From: NCEH01 sp002257205
Lineage (GTDB): Bacteria; Pseudomonadota; Alphaproteobacteria; Rhizobiales; Xanthobacteraceae
DNA length: 64,000 nucleotides
Assembly: GCF_043195105.1 (NCBI RefSeq)
Contig: NZ_JBAFWO010000005.1
Strand: one strand, 5' to 3'
Shown: in pieces, positions 17,680 through 29,114 of the stretch
Numbering within the stretch: position 1 is the stretch's first letter
How the letters are laid out: every line of letters begins with the position of its first letter
Position numbers and translations under genes: made by a program
The notes under the pieces: generated by a model
What the model was told of the DNA's origin: nothing
Database searches by the model: none
What the model saw: the letters and a program-made list of their open reading frames with translations, nothing else

Positions 17680-19605
17680 TCAGGCCTGGGGCTGGGGCTC
17701 TATGCTGCCGGCCGGTCCGTCGGGGCGGGGGCGGTTCTTGCCGGCGGTGGGCACCACCGAGCCGCGGGGATTGGCGGGCTCGATCACCGTGTCGCGCACC
17801 GGCGGCTTGCCGCCGAGCAGGTCGATGATCTCATCGCCGGAGAGGGTCTCATATTCCAGCAGGCCGCGCGCCAGGGCTTCCAGGCCCTCGCGATTTTCCG
17901 TGAGGATGCGGGTCGCTTCCTGATAGCCCTCGTCCACGAGGCGACGCACTTCCTTGTCGATGGTCTGGGCCGTCGCCTCGGAAATATTCTGGTGCCGCTG
18001 CATGGACATGCCCAGGAACACCTCGTCCTGGTTCTCGCCATAGGCGACTTGGCCGAGCAGGTCGGAGAAGCCCCAGCGCGTCACCATCATCTTCGCGAGG
18101 CGGGTCGCCTGCTCGATGTCGGAGGCGGCGCCCGAGGTCACCTTGTCGTGGCCGAAGATCAATTCTTCCGCCACGCGCCCACCCATCATGATGGCGAGGC
18201 GCGAGGTCATCTGCTCATAGGACATGGAGAGCTTGTCGCGTTCCGGCAGCTGCATGACCATGCCGAGGGCGCGCCCGCGGGGAATGATGGTCGCCTTGTG
18301 CACCGGGTCCGTCGCCGGAACCTTGAGCGCCACGATGGCGTGGCCGCCCTCGTGATAGGCGGTCAGCATCTTCTCTTCCTCGGTCATGACAAGCGAGCGG
18401 CGCTCCGCCCCCATCATCACCTTGTCCTTGGCGTCTTCGAACTCGCTCATGGTGACCATGCGCTTGTTGCGGCGCGCGGCCATGAGGGCGGCTTCGTTGC
18501 AGAGATTCGCAAGGTCGGCGCCGGAGAAGCCGGGGGTGCCGCGCGCGATCACCTTCAGGTTCACGTCGGGGGCGATGGGGATCTTGCGAGCATGCACCTT
18601 CAGGATCTGCTCGCGGCCCACCACGTCCGGGTTCGGCACCACGACCTGGCGGTCGAAGCGGCCGGGACGCAGCAAGGCGGGATCGAGCACGTCCGGACGG
18701 TTGGTGGCGGCGATGAGGATGATGCCCTCGTTCGCCTCGAACCCGTCCATCTCCACCAGCAGCTGGTTCAGGGTCTGCTCGCGCTCGTCATTGCCGCCGC
18801 CGAGACCGGCGCCGCGATGACGGCCCACCGCATCGATTTCGTCGATGAAGATGATGCAGGGCGCATTCTTCTTGGCCTGCTCGAACATGTCGCGTACGCG
18901 GCTCGCGCCGACGCCCACAAACATTTCCACGAAGTCCGAGCCGGAAATGGTGAAGAAGGGCACGTTCGCCTCACCCGCGATGGAGCGGGCGAGCAGCGTC
19001 TTGCCGGTACCGGGCGGGCCGACCAGCAGCACGCCGCGCGGGATGCGGCCGCCGAGGCGCTGGAACTTCTGCGGGTCGCGCAGGAATTCCACGATCTCGG
19101 TCAGTTCGCTCTTGGCCTCGTCGATACCCGCCACGTCCTCGAAGGTGACGCGGCCGTGCGCTTCGGTCAGCAGCTTGGCGCGGCTCTTGCCGAAGCCCAT
19201 GGCCTTGCCGCCGGCGCCCTGCATCTGGCGCGAGAGGAAGATCCACACGCCGATCAAGGCGATGAACGGCAGCCAGGAGACCAGAAGGCTGACGAACCAG
19301 GGCACATTGTCCTGGATCGGACGCGCCGTGATGGAAACGCCCTTTCCGTACAGGCGCTGCACCAGGGTGGGATCATTGGGGGCGTAGGTCTGGAAGGCAC
19401 GACCGTCGGTGAACGAGCCGGTGATGGTCGGCCCCTCGATCACCACGTCGCGCACCCGGCCCTGATCCACGTCGGAGAGCAGCTGCGAGAAGGAAATGTC
19501 GTTCGCGCTGGTGCGCTGTCCCGGGCTCTGGAAGAGCGAGAACAGGGCCAGAAGCAGCAGAACGATAATGACCCACAGGGCGAAATTGCGAAGGTTGGCG
19601 TTCAT
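17680..19605 (-). CDS. ftsH: ATP-dependent zinc metalloprotease FtsH
   Basis: The protein has 641 residues from the ATG at 19605, which is preceded by GAGGAATTT. The longer reading to 19758 lacks family similarity. The first transmembrane segment is [18 protein letters not shown], the second is near residue 110 ([20 protein letters not shown]), and the periplasmic loop lies between them. The AAA core has [24 protein letters not shown] and the second region of homology (RPGRFDRQV). The zinc motif is HEGGH near residue 420. It extracts and degrades membrane and short-lived cytosolic proteins. It is the last gene of the tol-tilS block, an order common in alphaproteobacteria. Confidence 0.97.
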   Translation of the reverse strand: MNANLRNFALWVIIVLLLLALFSLFQSPGQRTSANDISFSQLLSDVDQGRVRDVVIEGPTITGSFTDGRAFQTYAPNDPTLVQRLYGKGVSITARPIQDNVPWFVSLLVSWLPFIALIGVWIFLSRQMQGAGGKAMGFGKSRAKLLTEAHGRVTFEDVAGIDEAKSELTEIVEFLRDPQKFQRLGGRIPRGVLLVGPPGTGKTLLARSIAGEANVPFFTISGSDFVEMFVGVGASRVRDMFEQAKKNAPCIIFIDEIDAVGRHRGAGLGGGNDEREQTLNQLLVEMDGFEANEGIILIAATNRPDVLDPALLRPGRFDRQVVVPNPDVVGREQILKVHARKIPIAPDVNLKVIARGTPGFSGADLANLCNEAALMAARRNKRMVTMSEFEDAKDKVMMGAERRSLVMTEEEKMLTAYHEGGHAIVALKVPATDPVHKATIIPRGRALGMVMQLPERDKLSMSYEQMTSRLAIMMGGRVAEELIFGHDKVTSGAASDIEQATRLAKMMVTRWGFSDLLGQVAYGENQDEVFLGMSMQRHQNISEATAQTIDKEVRRLVDEGYQEATRILTENREGLEALARGLLEYETLSGDEIIDLLGGKPPVRDTVIEPANPRGSVVPTAGKNRPRPDGPAGSIEPQPQA

Positions 19606-19758
19606 AAATTCCTCACGGGGAGCGCAGCGACGGCGCTCCCGCATCGGGCCTCCAGTTGCCCGGAATGGCCATTCTGCGTCATCGCTCACCTTGCGTCCGA
19701 GGTTAAAATAGGTCGCGCCCTCTGTCTTGCCAAGGAGAACAGCAGCCAGAAGACTCAA

Positions 19759-20856
19759 TTATGCGCTATTGCCCACGCGACGGGCACGGCGCGGCAAGGC
19801 TCGCGCAACCTCCAGCCGGCTCGGCGCGAGTTGGATGCGCCCACCCGCCAGGGTGGCGCAAACGCTGCGCCCATCGGCCTGCGCGGCGCTAAGAGCGGCC
19901 AGCAGGCGTTCAAGCTTGGCCAGCTCAACGGGCCCCTCGTCACCCACCGCGTCGAGCAGACGCAGCAGCACCCGCAGGGCGATTTCCTCCGGCAAATTGA
20001 AAAAAGCCGCGCGGGCGAGGCGGATCGGCCCCGCCGCCGGCCAGGGTTCCGGCGCAAGGTCCGCGAGGGCGTGATCGGTTGCCTGTTCGAGCGCGGCCTC
20101 GGCGCGCGCCATCCGCCGCCCGAACCGGGAGAGCCCGGCGGCGTCCAGCCCCTCGCCGGCAAGCTGCGGCATCATGGCGCGCAGGCGCACGCGGGTGAAG
20201 GCCGGATTTGCATTGGACGGATCGCGCACGAAGCCCACCCGCGACGCCTCCAGAGTGGCGATGAGGTGCGCCTTGGGAATCGCGAGCAAGGGGCGCAGCA
20301 GCACCACGCCCTCGCGCCGGGAAGAGGCCGCCATGCCGGCGAGGCCGGAGAGGCCGGAACCGCGCGCAAGGCGCATGAGGATGGTCTCGGCCTGGTCGTC
20401 GAGCGTGTGCGCCGTCACGATGGCCTGCGCGCCGACCTGCCGGGCATGGCCCACCAGCAAAGCGTAGCGCGCGGTCCGCGCGCGCGCCTGGATGCTGCCG
20501 GTGATGCGCGGACCGGCCCAGTTCAGAATCGCGTGGGGGATGCCGAGACGCCGCGCCTGAGCGGCGGCGATCTGCGCCTCTTCCGCCGCGGCGGCGCGAA
20601 GGCCGTGATCGACGGTGGCCGCGAACAGCGCGGGCGCGGCGGGGGAAAGGCGCGCCCAGCGGGCGGCAAGTTCCATCAGGGCTGTGGAATCCGGGCCGCC
20701 GGAACAGGCCAGCAGCACGGCTGGATGGCCGCAGAATGCAGAAAACAGCGCGGGAAGTTCGTCATCCTCCACGGGACGCGGCGCGGATGGCGCTGCTTCA
20801 GCAGCCGGCACGCTTCTGCTCGCGTTCCACCGCCTGACGCACCGTCGAGGCGGCAC
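19759..20856 (-). CDS. tilS: tRNA(Ile)-lysidine synthetase
   Basis: The N-type ATP pyrophosphatase PP-loop SGGPDSTAL lies near residue 52. TVDHGLRAAAAEEA and ITAHTLDDQAETILMRLARGSGL-type text follow, as expected for TilS. The enzyme puts lysine on C34 of the AUA-reading tRNA-Ile. The start is not settled. ATG at 20856 overlaps cpoB by 59 bp. A GTG at 20772 (VEDDELPALF) would leave a 25-bp gap and remove a Pro/Ala-rich leader. The C-terminal half is short and basic, ending PRRARRVGNSA. Confidence 0.9.
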   Translation of the reverse strand: MPPRRCVRRWNASRSVPAAEAAPSAPRPVEDDELPALFSAFCGHPAVLLACSGGPDSTALMELAARWARLSPAAPALFAATVDHGLRAAAAEEAQIAAAQARRLGIPHAILNWAGPRITGSIQARARTARYALLVGHARQVGAQAIVTAHTLDDQAETILMRLARGSGLSGLAGMAASSRREGVVLLRPLLAIPKAHLIATLEASRVGFVRDPSNANPAFTRVRLRAMMPQLAGEGLDAAGLSRFGRRMARAEAALEQATDHALADLAPEPWPAAGPIRLARAAFFNLPEEIALRVLLRLLDAVGDEGPVELAKLERLLAALSAAQADGRSVCATLAGGRIQLAPSRLEVARALPRRARRVGNSA

Positions 20857-21772
20857 GGGGATATTTGCGATCCACTTCGCCGAGGGTGGCGCAGGCCGCT
20901 TCGCGCTCGTTCAGCGAGGCCAGAGACTGGCCAAGGCGCAGCAGCGATTCCGGCGCGCGGGTGGAATTGGGATATTTGGTGGACACCTGGAGGAACAGCT
21001 CGGCCGCGTCCTTGAACGACTGGCGCTGGAACTGGCTCTCGCCGAGCATATAAACCGCGTCCGGGGTCAGCCTGTCGGAGGGATAGGCCTGGAGGAACTG
21101 GCGGAAGGTCTGCTCCGCCGCCGCATAATCCTGGCGCTGAATCTGGCCGTAGCCGGCATCGAACAGCTCGCGCGCGCTGCCGGCGGGCGCGAGCGCGGCC
21201 GTCTGGGCCCCCGTGCGCGGGGGAATCGCGCTGCCGCCGGGGCCGATCTCCAGCGGCACGTTCGGCCGGGCAAGGCCGGCGGAGGCGCTCGCCGGCGATC
21301 CCAGGGGCTGGGGGGCGCCGGGCGCGACCGGGTCCTCGTTCGGATCAAAGGCGTCGGAGCGCTTGCCGGTGCCCGGCACCACCGGAGCGGCAACCGACGG
21401 CACCGGCGCGGCGCCGGGTGCGCCCACCGGACCGGCGACACCGGCCGCAGGCGGCGCGGGGCGCGGCCCCTTTCCGCCCGAGAGGCGGTATTCGACATCC
21501 TCCTGGAAGCGGCGCACTTGCTGCTCCAGCTGCTGGTTTCGATACTGCAATTCCTCGATCTGGCCGGTCATCGTGCGCAGCTGGTTTTCCAGCCGGTCGA
21601 TGCGCAGCACGCTCTCGGACTGCGCGGCGGCAGCGGCCTGCTCGCTCTGAACCGCGCCGGGCGGCTTGAAGAGATCGCCGAAGGGATTGTTCTGCGCCTG
21701 CGCGCCACCGGCCGCCAGGCTCAGGCAGGCGGCGAACAGGAGCGCTCGGGCACCGGAAAGCGGGCGCATCAT
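20798..21772 (-). CDS. cpoB: Cell division coordinator CpoB (YbgF)
   Basis: From 21772 the product has about 324 residues with a signal peptide MMRPLSGARALLFAACLSLA ending AQAQ. A coiled-coil segment (RLENQLRTMTGQIEELQYR) and a long Pro/Ala/Gly linker follow. The C-terminal TPR domain begins with the family motif ELFDAGYGQIQRQDYAAAEQ. It works in the periplasm with the Tol-Pal system and the septal wall machinery. ATG at 21769 is an equally good start. It lies between pal and tilS as usual. Confidence 0.92.
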   Translation of the reverse strand: MMRPLSGARALLFAACLSLAAGGAQAQNNPFGDLFKPPGAVQSEQAAAAAQSESVLRIDRLENQLRTMTGQIEELQYRNQQLEQQVRRFQEDVEYRLSGGKGPRPAPPAAGVAGPVGAPGAAPVPSVAAPVVPGTGKRSDAFDPNEDPVAPGAPQPLGSPASASAGLARPNVPLEIGPGGSAIPPRTGAQTAALAPAGSARELFDAGYGQIQRQDYAAAEQTFRQFLQAYPSDRLTPDAVYMLGESQFQRQSFKDAAELFLQVSTKYPNSTRAPESLLRLGQSLASLNEREAACATLGEVDRKYPRAASTVRQAVEREQKRAGC

Positions 21773-21985
21773 GGTCCGAATCGCGAAAGGGGTTGAAGTC
21801 AGGGACATCGCTCAAAGCCCCGCATCTGTTGCAGCTTTGCCCAGGGATCGCGTCCAAAGTGTGACCCCAGGCGCAAGGGAGAAGCGGACGCGGCGGCAGG
21901 CGCGAGCCCGCCCGCGAAAACGACGGAGCCGGCGCCCGAAGGCACCGGCTCGGCCGAAGGGAGACCTGAAGGCGACAGGCGCGGA

Positions 21986-22480
21986 TCAGGAACCGGCGGT
22001 GTTCAGCACCGTCACCGCGCGGCGGTTCTGCGACCAGCAAGAGATATCGTTGCACACCGCCACCGGACGTTCCTTGCCGTAGGAGATGGTGCGCATGCGC
22101 GCCGGGTCGATGCCGCGCGAGGCGAGATAGTCGCGCACGTTCTGGGCGCGGCGGGCGCCGAGGGCGATATTGTATTCGCGGGTGCCGCGCTCGTCGGCAT
22201 GGCCTTCGATGATGAAGGTATAGCGGCTGTATTGTTGCAGCCACTGGGCCTGACGATCCAGCGTGGCACGCGCCTGGGGCGACAGATCGGTCTGGTCGGT
22301 ATCGAAGAACACGCGATCGCCCACCGCCACGACGAATTCCTGCGGCGAACCGGGAGGCCCGCCGGCGCCGCCGGCTCCCGCCGCGTTCTGGTCAGGATTA
22401 TTAGCGCAGGCGGCCAGTGCCAGCGCGAACCCGAATAGAGCGGCGAACCGGAAGCCGCGAGCAAAACCAAAGAAACGCAT
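21986..22480 (-). CDS. pal: Peptidoglycan-associated lipoprotein Pal
   Basis: The protein has 164 residues. The lipoprotein signal ends in the lipobox LALAAC (Cys near residue 24). After a short Gly/Pro linker comes an OmpA-type domain with VFFDTDQTDLSP, IEGHADERGTREYN and RRAQNVRDYLASRG. The Asp and Arg that bind diaminopimelate are in place. It tethers the outer membrane to peptidoglycan and takes part in the Tol-Pal cycle with TolB. Confidence 0.95.
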   Translation of the reverse strand: MRFFGFARGFRFAALFGFALALAACANNPDQNAAGAGGAGGPPGSPQEFVVAVGDRVFFDTDQTDLSPQARATLDRQAQWLQQYSRYTFIIEGHADERGTREYNIALGARRAQNVRDYLASRGIDPARMRTISYGKERPVAVCNDISCWSQNRRAVTVLNTAGS

Positions 22481-22952
22481 TCCGGTGACTCCCTTCTCAA
22501 CGCAAGCCGGAGACCTCGTGTAACAGCCGCTTTCTTAAGCGAAGGTTCCGCAGGCCCCGTCCTTGGTCCGCAGAGCGCGGTAGATCCCGGTTCGCGGGTC
22601 CCTACCGTCTCCCATGGTTAATGCTTGGTGAGCGACGTCGGCCACGGCGGGACGCCGGTGTCTGAAACCCGGCGGCCGGCAGCGGCCGGCAGCCGGTCGC
22701 CCCTGCCGCATGACGAGGCATCCCGCATGCGGCGAATGCAGCAGTGGTGCGGGGCCGTGGCATCATGATGGCGAAGATGAGGACCGCTAAAGGCGGCGCT
22801 GCCGCGCTTTTGGACATTTTCCGAAAGCTGGTCCCAAACCCCTGAAATCACGGCATTATCCTTAATGCCACGCGAAACCATGGAAGAGGTTTGCGCCAAT
22901 CTGTGGCGCAGAGGCAACACCTCGCGGCAGCCCCGGCATGGCAGCCCCGGCG
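22481..22952. other. Gene-free gap between tolB and pal
   Basis: No conserved reading frame is visible on either strand. The gap holds a short local repeat, CGGCCGGCAG twice, near 22671-22694. It is long for this operon, so pal-cpoB may have their own promoter here. I cannot define its elements. Confidence 0.4.
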
Positions 22953-24314
22953 TCAGGAGCGCAGCGGCGACCAGGCCGGATCCGAGGCATAGCTCGGTGT
23001 CGGGACGCGCTGCTCGTTATAGCCCGTCACGTCGATGGTGAAGAGCTGCGGCCCGGCGCCGCCCGCCGGATCGCGGAAGAACATGATCACCCGCCCGTTG
23101 GGCGCGAAGGTCGGCCCCTCATTGTGATAGCCTTCCGTCAGCACGCGCTCGCCCGAGCCGTCGGTCTTCATGACACCGATGCCGAACCGGCCTTCCGCCT
23201 GCCGGGTGAAGGCGATGACATCCCCGCGCGGCGACCAGACCGGGGTCGAATAGCGCGCATTGCCGAACGAGATGCGGCGCGCGCCTGAACCGTCGGCGCC
23301 CATGATGTAGATCTGCGAGGTGCCGCCGCGATCGCTCTCGAAGCAGATCTGGCGGCCGTCCGGCGAATAGCAGGGCGCGGTGTCGATCGCCGCCACGTCG
23401 GTGAGGCGGGTCGTGGTCTTGGAGCGCAGGTCCATGACGAAGATATTGGAATTGCCGCCCTGCTGAAGGCTCATGATCACCTTCTGGCCGTCCGGCGAAA
23501 AGCGCGGCGAGAAGCTCATGCCGGGGAAATTGCCGACGATCTCGCGCTGCCCGGTCTCGATGTTCAGCAGATAGACCCGCGGGTCGGCCCGGCCATAGGA
23601 CATATAAGTGATTTCCTGGCTGGTCGGCGAGAAGCGCGGGGTCAGCACCAAATCGTCGCCGCGCGTGAGATATTTCACCTCGGCGCCATCCTGGTCCATG
23701 ATGGCGAGCCGCTTGATGCGCCGCTCCTTCGAGCCGCTCTCGTCGATGAACACGATGCGGGTGTCGAAATAGCCCTTCTCGCCGGTCAGCCGCTCATAGA
23801 TGGCGTCGGCGATGATGTGGGCGACCCGGCGCCAGTTCTCCGGCTGCGTGAAATATTGCTGGCCGAGCAATTGCTGGCCGGCGAACACGTCCCACAGGCG
23901 GAACTCGGCCTTCAGCCGCCCGTCGCCCTGGCGCGTGACGCGGCCGGTGACGAGGCCCTGGGCGTTGATCACCCGCCAGTCCTGGAACCGCGGCGCCTGG
24001 TCGGGATTGGTGATGTTCTCCACGAACGCCTTTGGCTCGATGGGCGCGAACAGGCCGGAGCGCTTGAGATCGGCGCTCACCACCTGGCTGATGCCGCGCC
24101 CCACCTCGCCCTCGCCGATGAAATCGGTGATGGCGATGGGAATCGGCTGCGGCGTGCCGGATGTGATGTCCAGCTTCAGCGCGGCCCGTGCCGGCGCGGG
24201 GAGCCCGCCGAGGGCCAGGGCGGCCGCGACGCCGCCCCCCGCCGTCACCAGGGCACGGCGGGACAGCAGGGTACCGGAGGCCTCGAACGGTGCGGGTCGC
24301 TTCAGAAGGGTCAT
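22953..24314 (-). CDS. tolB: Tol-Pal system protein TolB
   Basis: The protein has 453 residues. The N-terminal domain starts [20 protein letters not shown], and a six-bladed propeller follows with repeated SPDGQ/SPRGD-type blade motifs such as [30 protein letters not shown] and [12 protein letters not shown]. The export signal has a twin-arginine look ([10 protein letters not shown] followed by a hydrophobic stretch and PAPARA), so Tat export is possible. It binds Pal and TolA in the periplasm. It sits 36 bp after tolA. Confidence 0.95.
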   Translation of the reverse strand: MTLLKRPAPFEASGTLLSRRALVTAGGGVAAALALGGLPAPARAALKLDITSGTPQPIPIAITDFIGEGEVGRGISQVVSADLKRSGLFAPIEPKAFVENITNPDQAPRFQDWRVINAQGLVTGRVTRQGDGRLKAEFRLWDVFAGQQLLGQQYFTQPENWRRVAHIIADAIYERLTGEKGYFDTRIVFIDESGSKERRIKRLAIMDQDGAEVKYLTRGDDLVLTPRFSPTSQEITYMSYGRADPRVYLLNIETGQREIVGNFPGMSFSPRFSPDGQKVIMSLQQGGNSNIFVMDLRSKTTTRLTDVAAIDTAPCYSPDGRQICFESDRGGTSQIYIMGADGSGARRISFGNARYSTPVWSPRGDVIAFTRQAEGRFGIGVMKTDGSGERVLTEGYHNEGPTFAPNGRVIMFFRDPAGGAGPQLFTIDVTGYNEQRVPTPSYASDPAWSPLRS

Positions 24315-24350
24315 TCTTGTCTCGTTTCGGCAGATCGGGTGCGGAACACC

Positions 24351-25307
24351 TCAGCCACGGAACATGTCGCGCGGCGTGAAGGTCATGTCGATGGTGCGCC
24401 AAACCTCGTATTTCGAGGGCGGCAGGAAGGAATAAGGCGAGCAGCGGCGGATGGCGCGGATCGCGCTTTCCGCGAACGCGGGTCCATAGGGCGAGGCGGA
24501 GCCTTCGATCAGAACCGGGTTGCCGATCACCGAACCGTCCTGATTGAAGTTCACGCGGATCAGCACCTGCATGTCCTGCGCCTCGGCCGCGCCCACGGGC
24601 GGGTTCCAGCATTCGCGCAGGCGGGCCCGCAGCGCATCAAGCTCGTTCTGGGTCAAGGTCGCGGCGACGCCCGCCGTCGCGCCGAGCGAGGCGGTGTGGG
24701 AAATCGCGTCGGCCGCGGCCGCATTGCGCTGGGGCGTGCGCTTGTCCAGCAAAGCGGCGATCTTGTCCACGTCGAACTTCTGGTCGGTGGGCGTCTTGGC
24801 GTCGGCCACCTGCTTGGGGACTTCCTTCGGCGGATCGGGCTTTTTCGGCGGCATCGGCGGGGCCTTGGCCTCCTGCTTCTGCTCTTCCTTCTTCGGCGCG
24901 GCCTTCAGCGCCTCGTCGGCCTTCGGCTGCTCGGGCGTGGGCTCGGGCGGCTTCTCGGCCTTGGGTGGGGTCGGGGTAGGCTTCTGCTCCTCCACCTTGG
25001 GCGGCGGCGGAGGCGGAGGCGGCGGCACGGCCGCGCTCGGCTGCACCTCGGCCTTGTCGGTGACCTTAAGGTCGGGATTGTCGGCGGGCTTGGGCGTATC
25101 GACCTTCTCGGCCACCACTTTCGGCGGCTCGGCCTTCTTGCCCTTCTGGTTGCCCTTGGTGAGTTGCGACAGGTCGGAGGCGGAAATCACGTCCACCGCC
25201 ACCGTCTCGGGAGGCGCGTCAAAGGGTCTCGGGCCCGAGAAGGACACCAAGGCGAACACGAGGACGGCCCCGTGCGCTATGGATGATGCGGTTAAGCCGA
25301 CGCGCAT
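24351..25307 (-). CDS. tolA: TolA-like energy-transducing protein
   Basis: The protein has 318 residues. A single N-terminal membrane anchor (SSIAHGAVLVFALVSF) carries the Ser-His pair typical of TolA/TonB. A long Lys/Pro/Glu/Ala-rich periplasmic arm with poly-Pro (residues 90-180) follows. The C-terminal TonB-like domain has ECWNPPVGAAEAQDMQVLIR. It passes force from TolQR to TolB-Pal. Its place between tolR and tolB fixes the assignment. Confidence 0.9.
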   Translation of the reverse strand: MRVGLTASSIAHGAVLVFALVSFSGPRPFDAPPETVAVDVISASDLSQLTKGNQKGKKAEPPKVVAEKVDTPKPADNPDLKVTDKAEVQPSAAVPPPPPPPPPKVEEQKPTPTPPKAEKPPEPTPEQPKADEALKAAPKKEEQKQEAKAPPMPPKKPDPPKEVPKQVADAKTPTDQKFDVDKIAALLDKRTPQRNAAAADAISHTASLGATAGVAATLTQNELDALRARLRECWNPPVGAAEAQDMQVLIRVNFNQDGSVIGNPVLIEGSASPYGPAFAESAIRAIRRCSPYSFLPPSKYEVWRTIDMTFTPRDMFRG

Positions 25308-25318
25308 CCTGATCCTTC

Positions 25319-25768
25319 TCAGCCCCCTTGCTCGACCTCGGTCACCAGCGCGACCCGCTTGAATCCGGCACCCGAAAGGCGGCCCATGACGCGCATCACG
25401 GTGCCATAGTCCACCTTCTTGTCGCCGCGCACGAAGATGCGCTCGTCAAATCCGTTCTTGGCGATGGCCTGGAGCTTGGCCACCAGGTCGTCCATCTTGA
25501 TCTCGGTGTCCTGGATGAAGATCTGGCCCTTGTCGTTCACCGAAATGGTCAGCGGGTCCTTGTCCTGGTCCACGGACTTGGCCTGGGTCTGCGGCAGATC
25601 AACGGGCACGCCCACGGTCATCAGCGGTGCCGCCACCATGAACACGATCAGCAGCACCAGCATGACGTCCACCATGGGCGTCACGTTGATTTCCGCCATG
25701 ACGGAGACCCGGCGCCGGCGCGAGCGCCGTCCTTGCCATCCCCCCGCGCCGCCTGCCGACATGCCCAT
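25319..25768 (-). CDS. tolR: Tol-Pal system protein TolR
   Basis: The protein has 149 residues. The single transmembrane segment has the proton-path Asp in INVTPMVDVMLVLLIVFMVA, and the periplasmic ExbD/TolR domain contains VRGDKKVDYGTVMRVMGRL. An N-terminal stretch of about 20 basic and Gly residues (RRSRRRRVSVMAEI) precedes the membrane segment. It lies 10 bp after tolQ and 12 bp before tolA, so the three are co-transcribed. Confidence 0.95.
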   Translation of the reverse strand: MGMSAGGAGGWQGRRSRRRRVSVMAEINVTPMVDVMLVLLIVFMVAAPLMTVGVPVDLPQTQAKSVDQDKDPLTISVNDKGQIFIQDTEIKMDDLVAKLQAIAKNGFDERIFVRGDKKVDYGTVMRVMGRLSGAGFKRVALVTEVEQGG

Positions 25769-25777
25769 GGCGCGCCC

Positions 25778-26584
<807 letters not shown>

Positions 26585-26796
26585 CGCGCGTTCTCGCCAG
26601 ACATCATCTCATATCCTCGGCTTCGCGCGCATGCAGCGCGAGTTGCAATGCGTGCGCCTGCAGCTTCCGTTTTGAAGAGTGCGGGTTCTTTGACCGGCGG
26701 ACTCTGTCCAAACTTTGACCGCGCTGGATTTTCGCCGCGTCGCAGCAGATCGCGCGACGCTACGACAGAGAACACACGATCATGCTTAAGGAAGCG

Positions 26797-27324
26797 TTAG
26801 CGCTGCGCTGCACCGTCCTGCGCCGCGCGTTCCGCATCGGCCAGCGTCGCCTTGCGCAGGGCATCGGGAATGCGGCGCGCGCGCCCCTGGGAGACAAAGG
26901 CCACGCGCACATTGGCTGAGACCAGCAGCTCGCCGTTCCGCCGCACGCTCTGCCCCAGCATGATGGAGGCGCCGGCCACTTCCTTGGACAGCGTCACCAC
27001 CTCCAGCACGTCGTCGATGCGGGCGGGTTTGAGAAAATCGAGCTGCATGGAGCGCACGACGAAGTGAAAGCCCGGCGCCTCCGCCGCGGCTTCCGCGAAC
27101 AATTCGCCCTGCGCCACCCCCAGCAGGCGAATATAATCGGAGCGGCCACGCTCCATGAATTTCAGATAATTGGCGTGATAGACGATGCCGGAGAAATCGG
27201 TGTCCTCATAATAGACCCGCAGGGCCAGCGCGTGGCCGCCGGGAATGAGGCGCCCCGACAGATGGGGATGCGCCTCCAATTCCCCCGGTGCCGTCGCGCG
27301 TTCGCCGCTGATGTCGTTCTTCAT
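26797..27324 (-). CDS. ybgC: Acyl-CoA thioester hydrolase YbgC
   Basis: The 175-residue hotdog-fold protein starts at the ATG at 27324, which has GAGAGA upstream. The catalytic block VYYEDTDFSGIVYHANYLKF contains the Asp and the HANY motif of the family. MERGRSDYIRLLG follows. It hydrolyses short-chain acyl thioesters and is the usual first partner of the tol operon. A Lys/Glu/Pro-rich leader of about 35 residues precedes the fold. Confidence 0.93.
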   Translation of the reverse strand: MKNDISGERATAPGELEAHPHLSGRLIPGGHALALRVYYEDTDFSGIVYHANYLKFMERGRSDYIRLLGVAQGELFAEAAAEAPGFHFVVRSMQLDFLKPARIDDVLEVVTLSKEVAGASIMLGQSVRRNGELLVSANVRVAFVSQGRARRIPDALRKATLADAERAAQDGAAQR

Positions 27325-27393
27325 GCCGTCTCTCTCGCCGTTTGCGCCCGTCAGCCCCTGCGCCCCGCCGCATGCGCGGGACGGCGACAAGAC

Positions 27394-28443
27394 CTACTCT
27401 TCCTCGTCGAACAGAGGCAAGGCGGAGGATGGTCGCTGCGGCTCCGGCAGGCCGAGATGGCGGTAGGCGCCGGAAGTGAGCATGCGGCCGCGCGGCGTGC
27501 GCTGGATGAAGCCCTTCTGCACCAGGAACGGCTCGACGATCTCCTCGATGGCGTCGCGCGGCTCGGACAGTGCCGCTGCCAGCGTATCCACCCCCACCGG
27601 GCCGCCGGCATAGAATTCGGCGATCACGTTGAGATAGCGCCGGTCCATGGCATCGAGCCCGGCGCCATCCACCTCCAGGGCCGAGAGCGCGCGGTCGGCG
27701 ATGGCGCGGTCGATGGTCTCGACCTCCGCCACCAGGGCGAAATCGCGCACTCGCCGCAGCAGCCGCCCGGCGATGCGCGGGGTGCCGCGCGCGCGTAGGG
27801 CGATTTCCCGCGCCCCGTCCGCCGCAATCCCGATGCCGAACACCCGCGCGCCGCGCGTGACGATGAATTCCAGTTCCTCGACCGTATAGAAGCCGAGCCG
27901 AACCGGAATGCCGAACCGGTCGCGCAGCGGCGTGGTCAGCAGTCCGGACCGCGTGGTCGCGCCCACCAAGGTGAATTTGGGCAGCGAAATCTTCACCGAG
28001 CGCGCTGCCGGCCCCTCGCCGATGACGAGGTCCAGCTCATAATCCTCCATGGCGGGATAGAGGATTTCCTCCACCGCCGGGGACAGGCGATGGATTTCGT
28101 CAATGAAAAGAACGTCGCGCTCCTCCAGATTGGTGAGGATGGCGGCAAGGTCGCCGGCCTTGGCGATCACCGGGCCGGAGGTGGAGCGAAAGCCGACCCC
28201 CATCTCCCGCGCCATGATCTGGGCGAGCGTGGTCTTGCCCAGGCCGGGCGGGCCGACGAACAGCACATGGTCCAGCGCCTCCTGCCGGACGCGCGCGGCC
28301 TTGATGAAGATTTCCAGGTTTGCCCGCGCCTGCGCCTGGCCCACGAAATCGGCGAGCCGCTGCGGCCGCAGCGTCATGTCGGCGGTATCGTCGTCGCGCT
28401 TTTCCGGCGTCAGGAGGCGTGGGTTCATGGGGCCTTGTGCCAT
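27394..28443 (-). CDS. ruvB: Holliday junction helicase subunit RuvB
   Basis: The protein has 349 residues. Walker A is [12 protein letters not shown] and Walker B is [12 protein letters not shown]. Sensor text [18 protein letters not shown] and the winged-helix C-terminus ending [15 protein letters not shown] follow. It drives branch migration as a hexameric ring loaded by RuvA. It lies 43 bp after ruvA and 69 bp before ybgC. Both ATG 28443 and ATG 28428 are possible starts. Confidence 0.97.
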   Translation of the reverse strand: MAQGPMNPRLLTPEKRDDDTADMTLRPQRLADFVGQAQARANLEIFIKAARVRQEALDHVLFVGPPGLGKTTLAQIMAREMGVGFRSTSGPVIAKAGDLAAILTNLEERDVLFIDEIHRLSPAVEEILYPAMEDYELDLVIGEGPAARSVKISLPKFTLVGATTRSGLLTTPLRDRFGIPVRLGFYTVEELEFIVTRGARVFGIGIAADGAREIALRARGTPRIAGRLLRRVRDFALVAEVETIDRAIADRALSALEVDGAGLDAMDRRYLNVIAEFYAGGPVGVDTLAAALSEPRDAIEEIVEPFLVQKGFIQRTPRGRMLTSGAYRHLGLPEPQRPSSALPLFDEEE

Positions 28444-28486
28444 CGGGCCATATGGAAATCTAGCAGGTCACACGGGGCGGCGCAGA

Positions 28487-29104
28487 TCATTTCGCCAGCT
28501 CGCGCAATCCCAGCCGAATCAACGTCTCGGTGGTCGCGTCCTCCCCCGCCCCGCGCGCGGCCGCAGCGATCGCCGCCGCTGCCTGGGGCTGGCCATAGCC
28601 GAGATTGGTGAGGGCGGAGATGGCGTCCGCCACCGGTGCCGGTACCCGCGCGCCCGCGATCTTGCCGGCCAGCTGGGCCAGCGCGGGATCAAGGCCGGAG
28701 AGCGCCGGCGTCTTGTCCTTCAGCTCGGTGACAATGCGCGTCGCCACCCGCGGGCCGACGCCGGGCGCCCGCGCAACCGTCGCCTTGTCGCCCAAGGCGA
28801 TGGCCTGCGCCAGTTCGGCCGGGCGCAAGGTGGACAGCACGGCGAGCGCGGTCTTGGTGCCGATGCCCTGCACCGCCTGCAACAGGCGGAACCATTCGCG
28901 CTCGCTCTCGCTGGCGAAGCCGAACAGGCGGATCATATCCTCGCGCACGAAAGTTTCGATGAACAGGACCGCCGCCTCCCCCGCCTGCGGCAGGCCCTGG
29001 AGCGTGCGGGTGGAGGCATGGACGAGATAGCCGACGCCATGGACATCGAGGATCACATGGTCCTCGCCGAGGCTGTCGATGACGCCCTTGAGCTTGCCGA
29101 TCAT
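28487..29104 (-). CDS. ruvA: Holliday junction DNA-binding subunit RuvA
   Basis: The protein has 205 residues. The OB domain starts [20 protein letters not shown]. The helix-hairpin-helix pair ([18 protein letters not shown] and [18 protein letters not shown]) and the C-terminal RuvB-binding domain ([18 protein letters not shown]) follow. It holds four-way junctions and positions RuvB. The gene starts 11 bp after the DUF1772 gene that separates it from ruvC. Confidence 0.97.
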   Translation of the reverse strand: MIGKLKGVIDSLGEDHVILDVHGVGYLVHASTRTLQGLPQAGEAAVLFIETFVREDMIRLFGFASESEREWFRLLQAVQGIGTKTALAVLSTLRPAELAQAIALGDKATVARAPGVGPRVATRIVTELKDKTPALSGLDPALAQLAGKIAGARVPAPVADAISALTNLGYGQPQAAAAIAAAARGAGEDATTETLIRLGLRELAK

Positions 29105-29114
29105 GATAAAGCCT

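Noticed and set aside
17992..21015. Plus-strand open frame of 1007 codons
   Set aside because: It is antisense to ftsH, tilS and cpoB, has His/Arg/Gly-rich composition and no domain. It is an artefact of high-GC codon usage.
22602..22920. Small minus-strand genes between pal and tolB
   Set aside because: The frames are short and unconserved in composition, without a good start signal.
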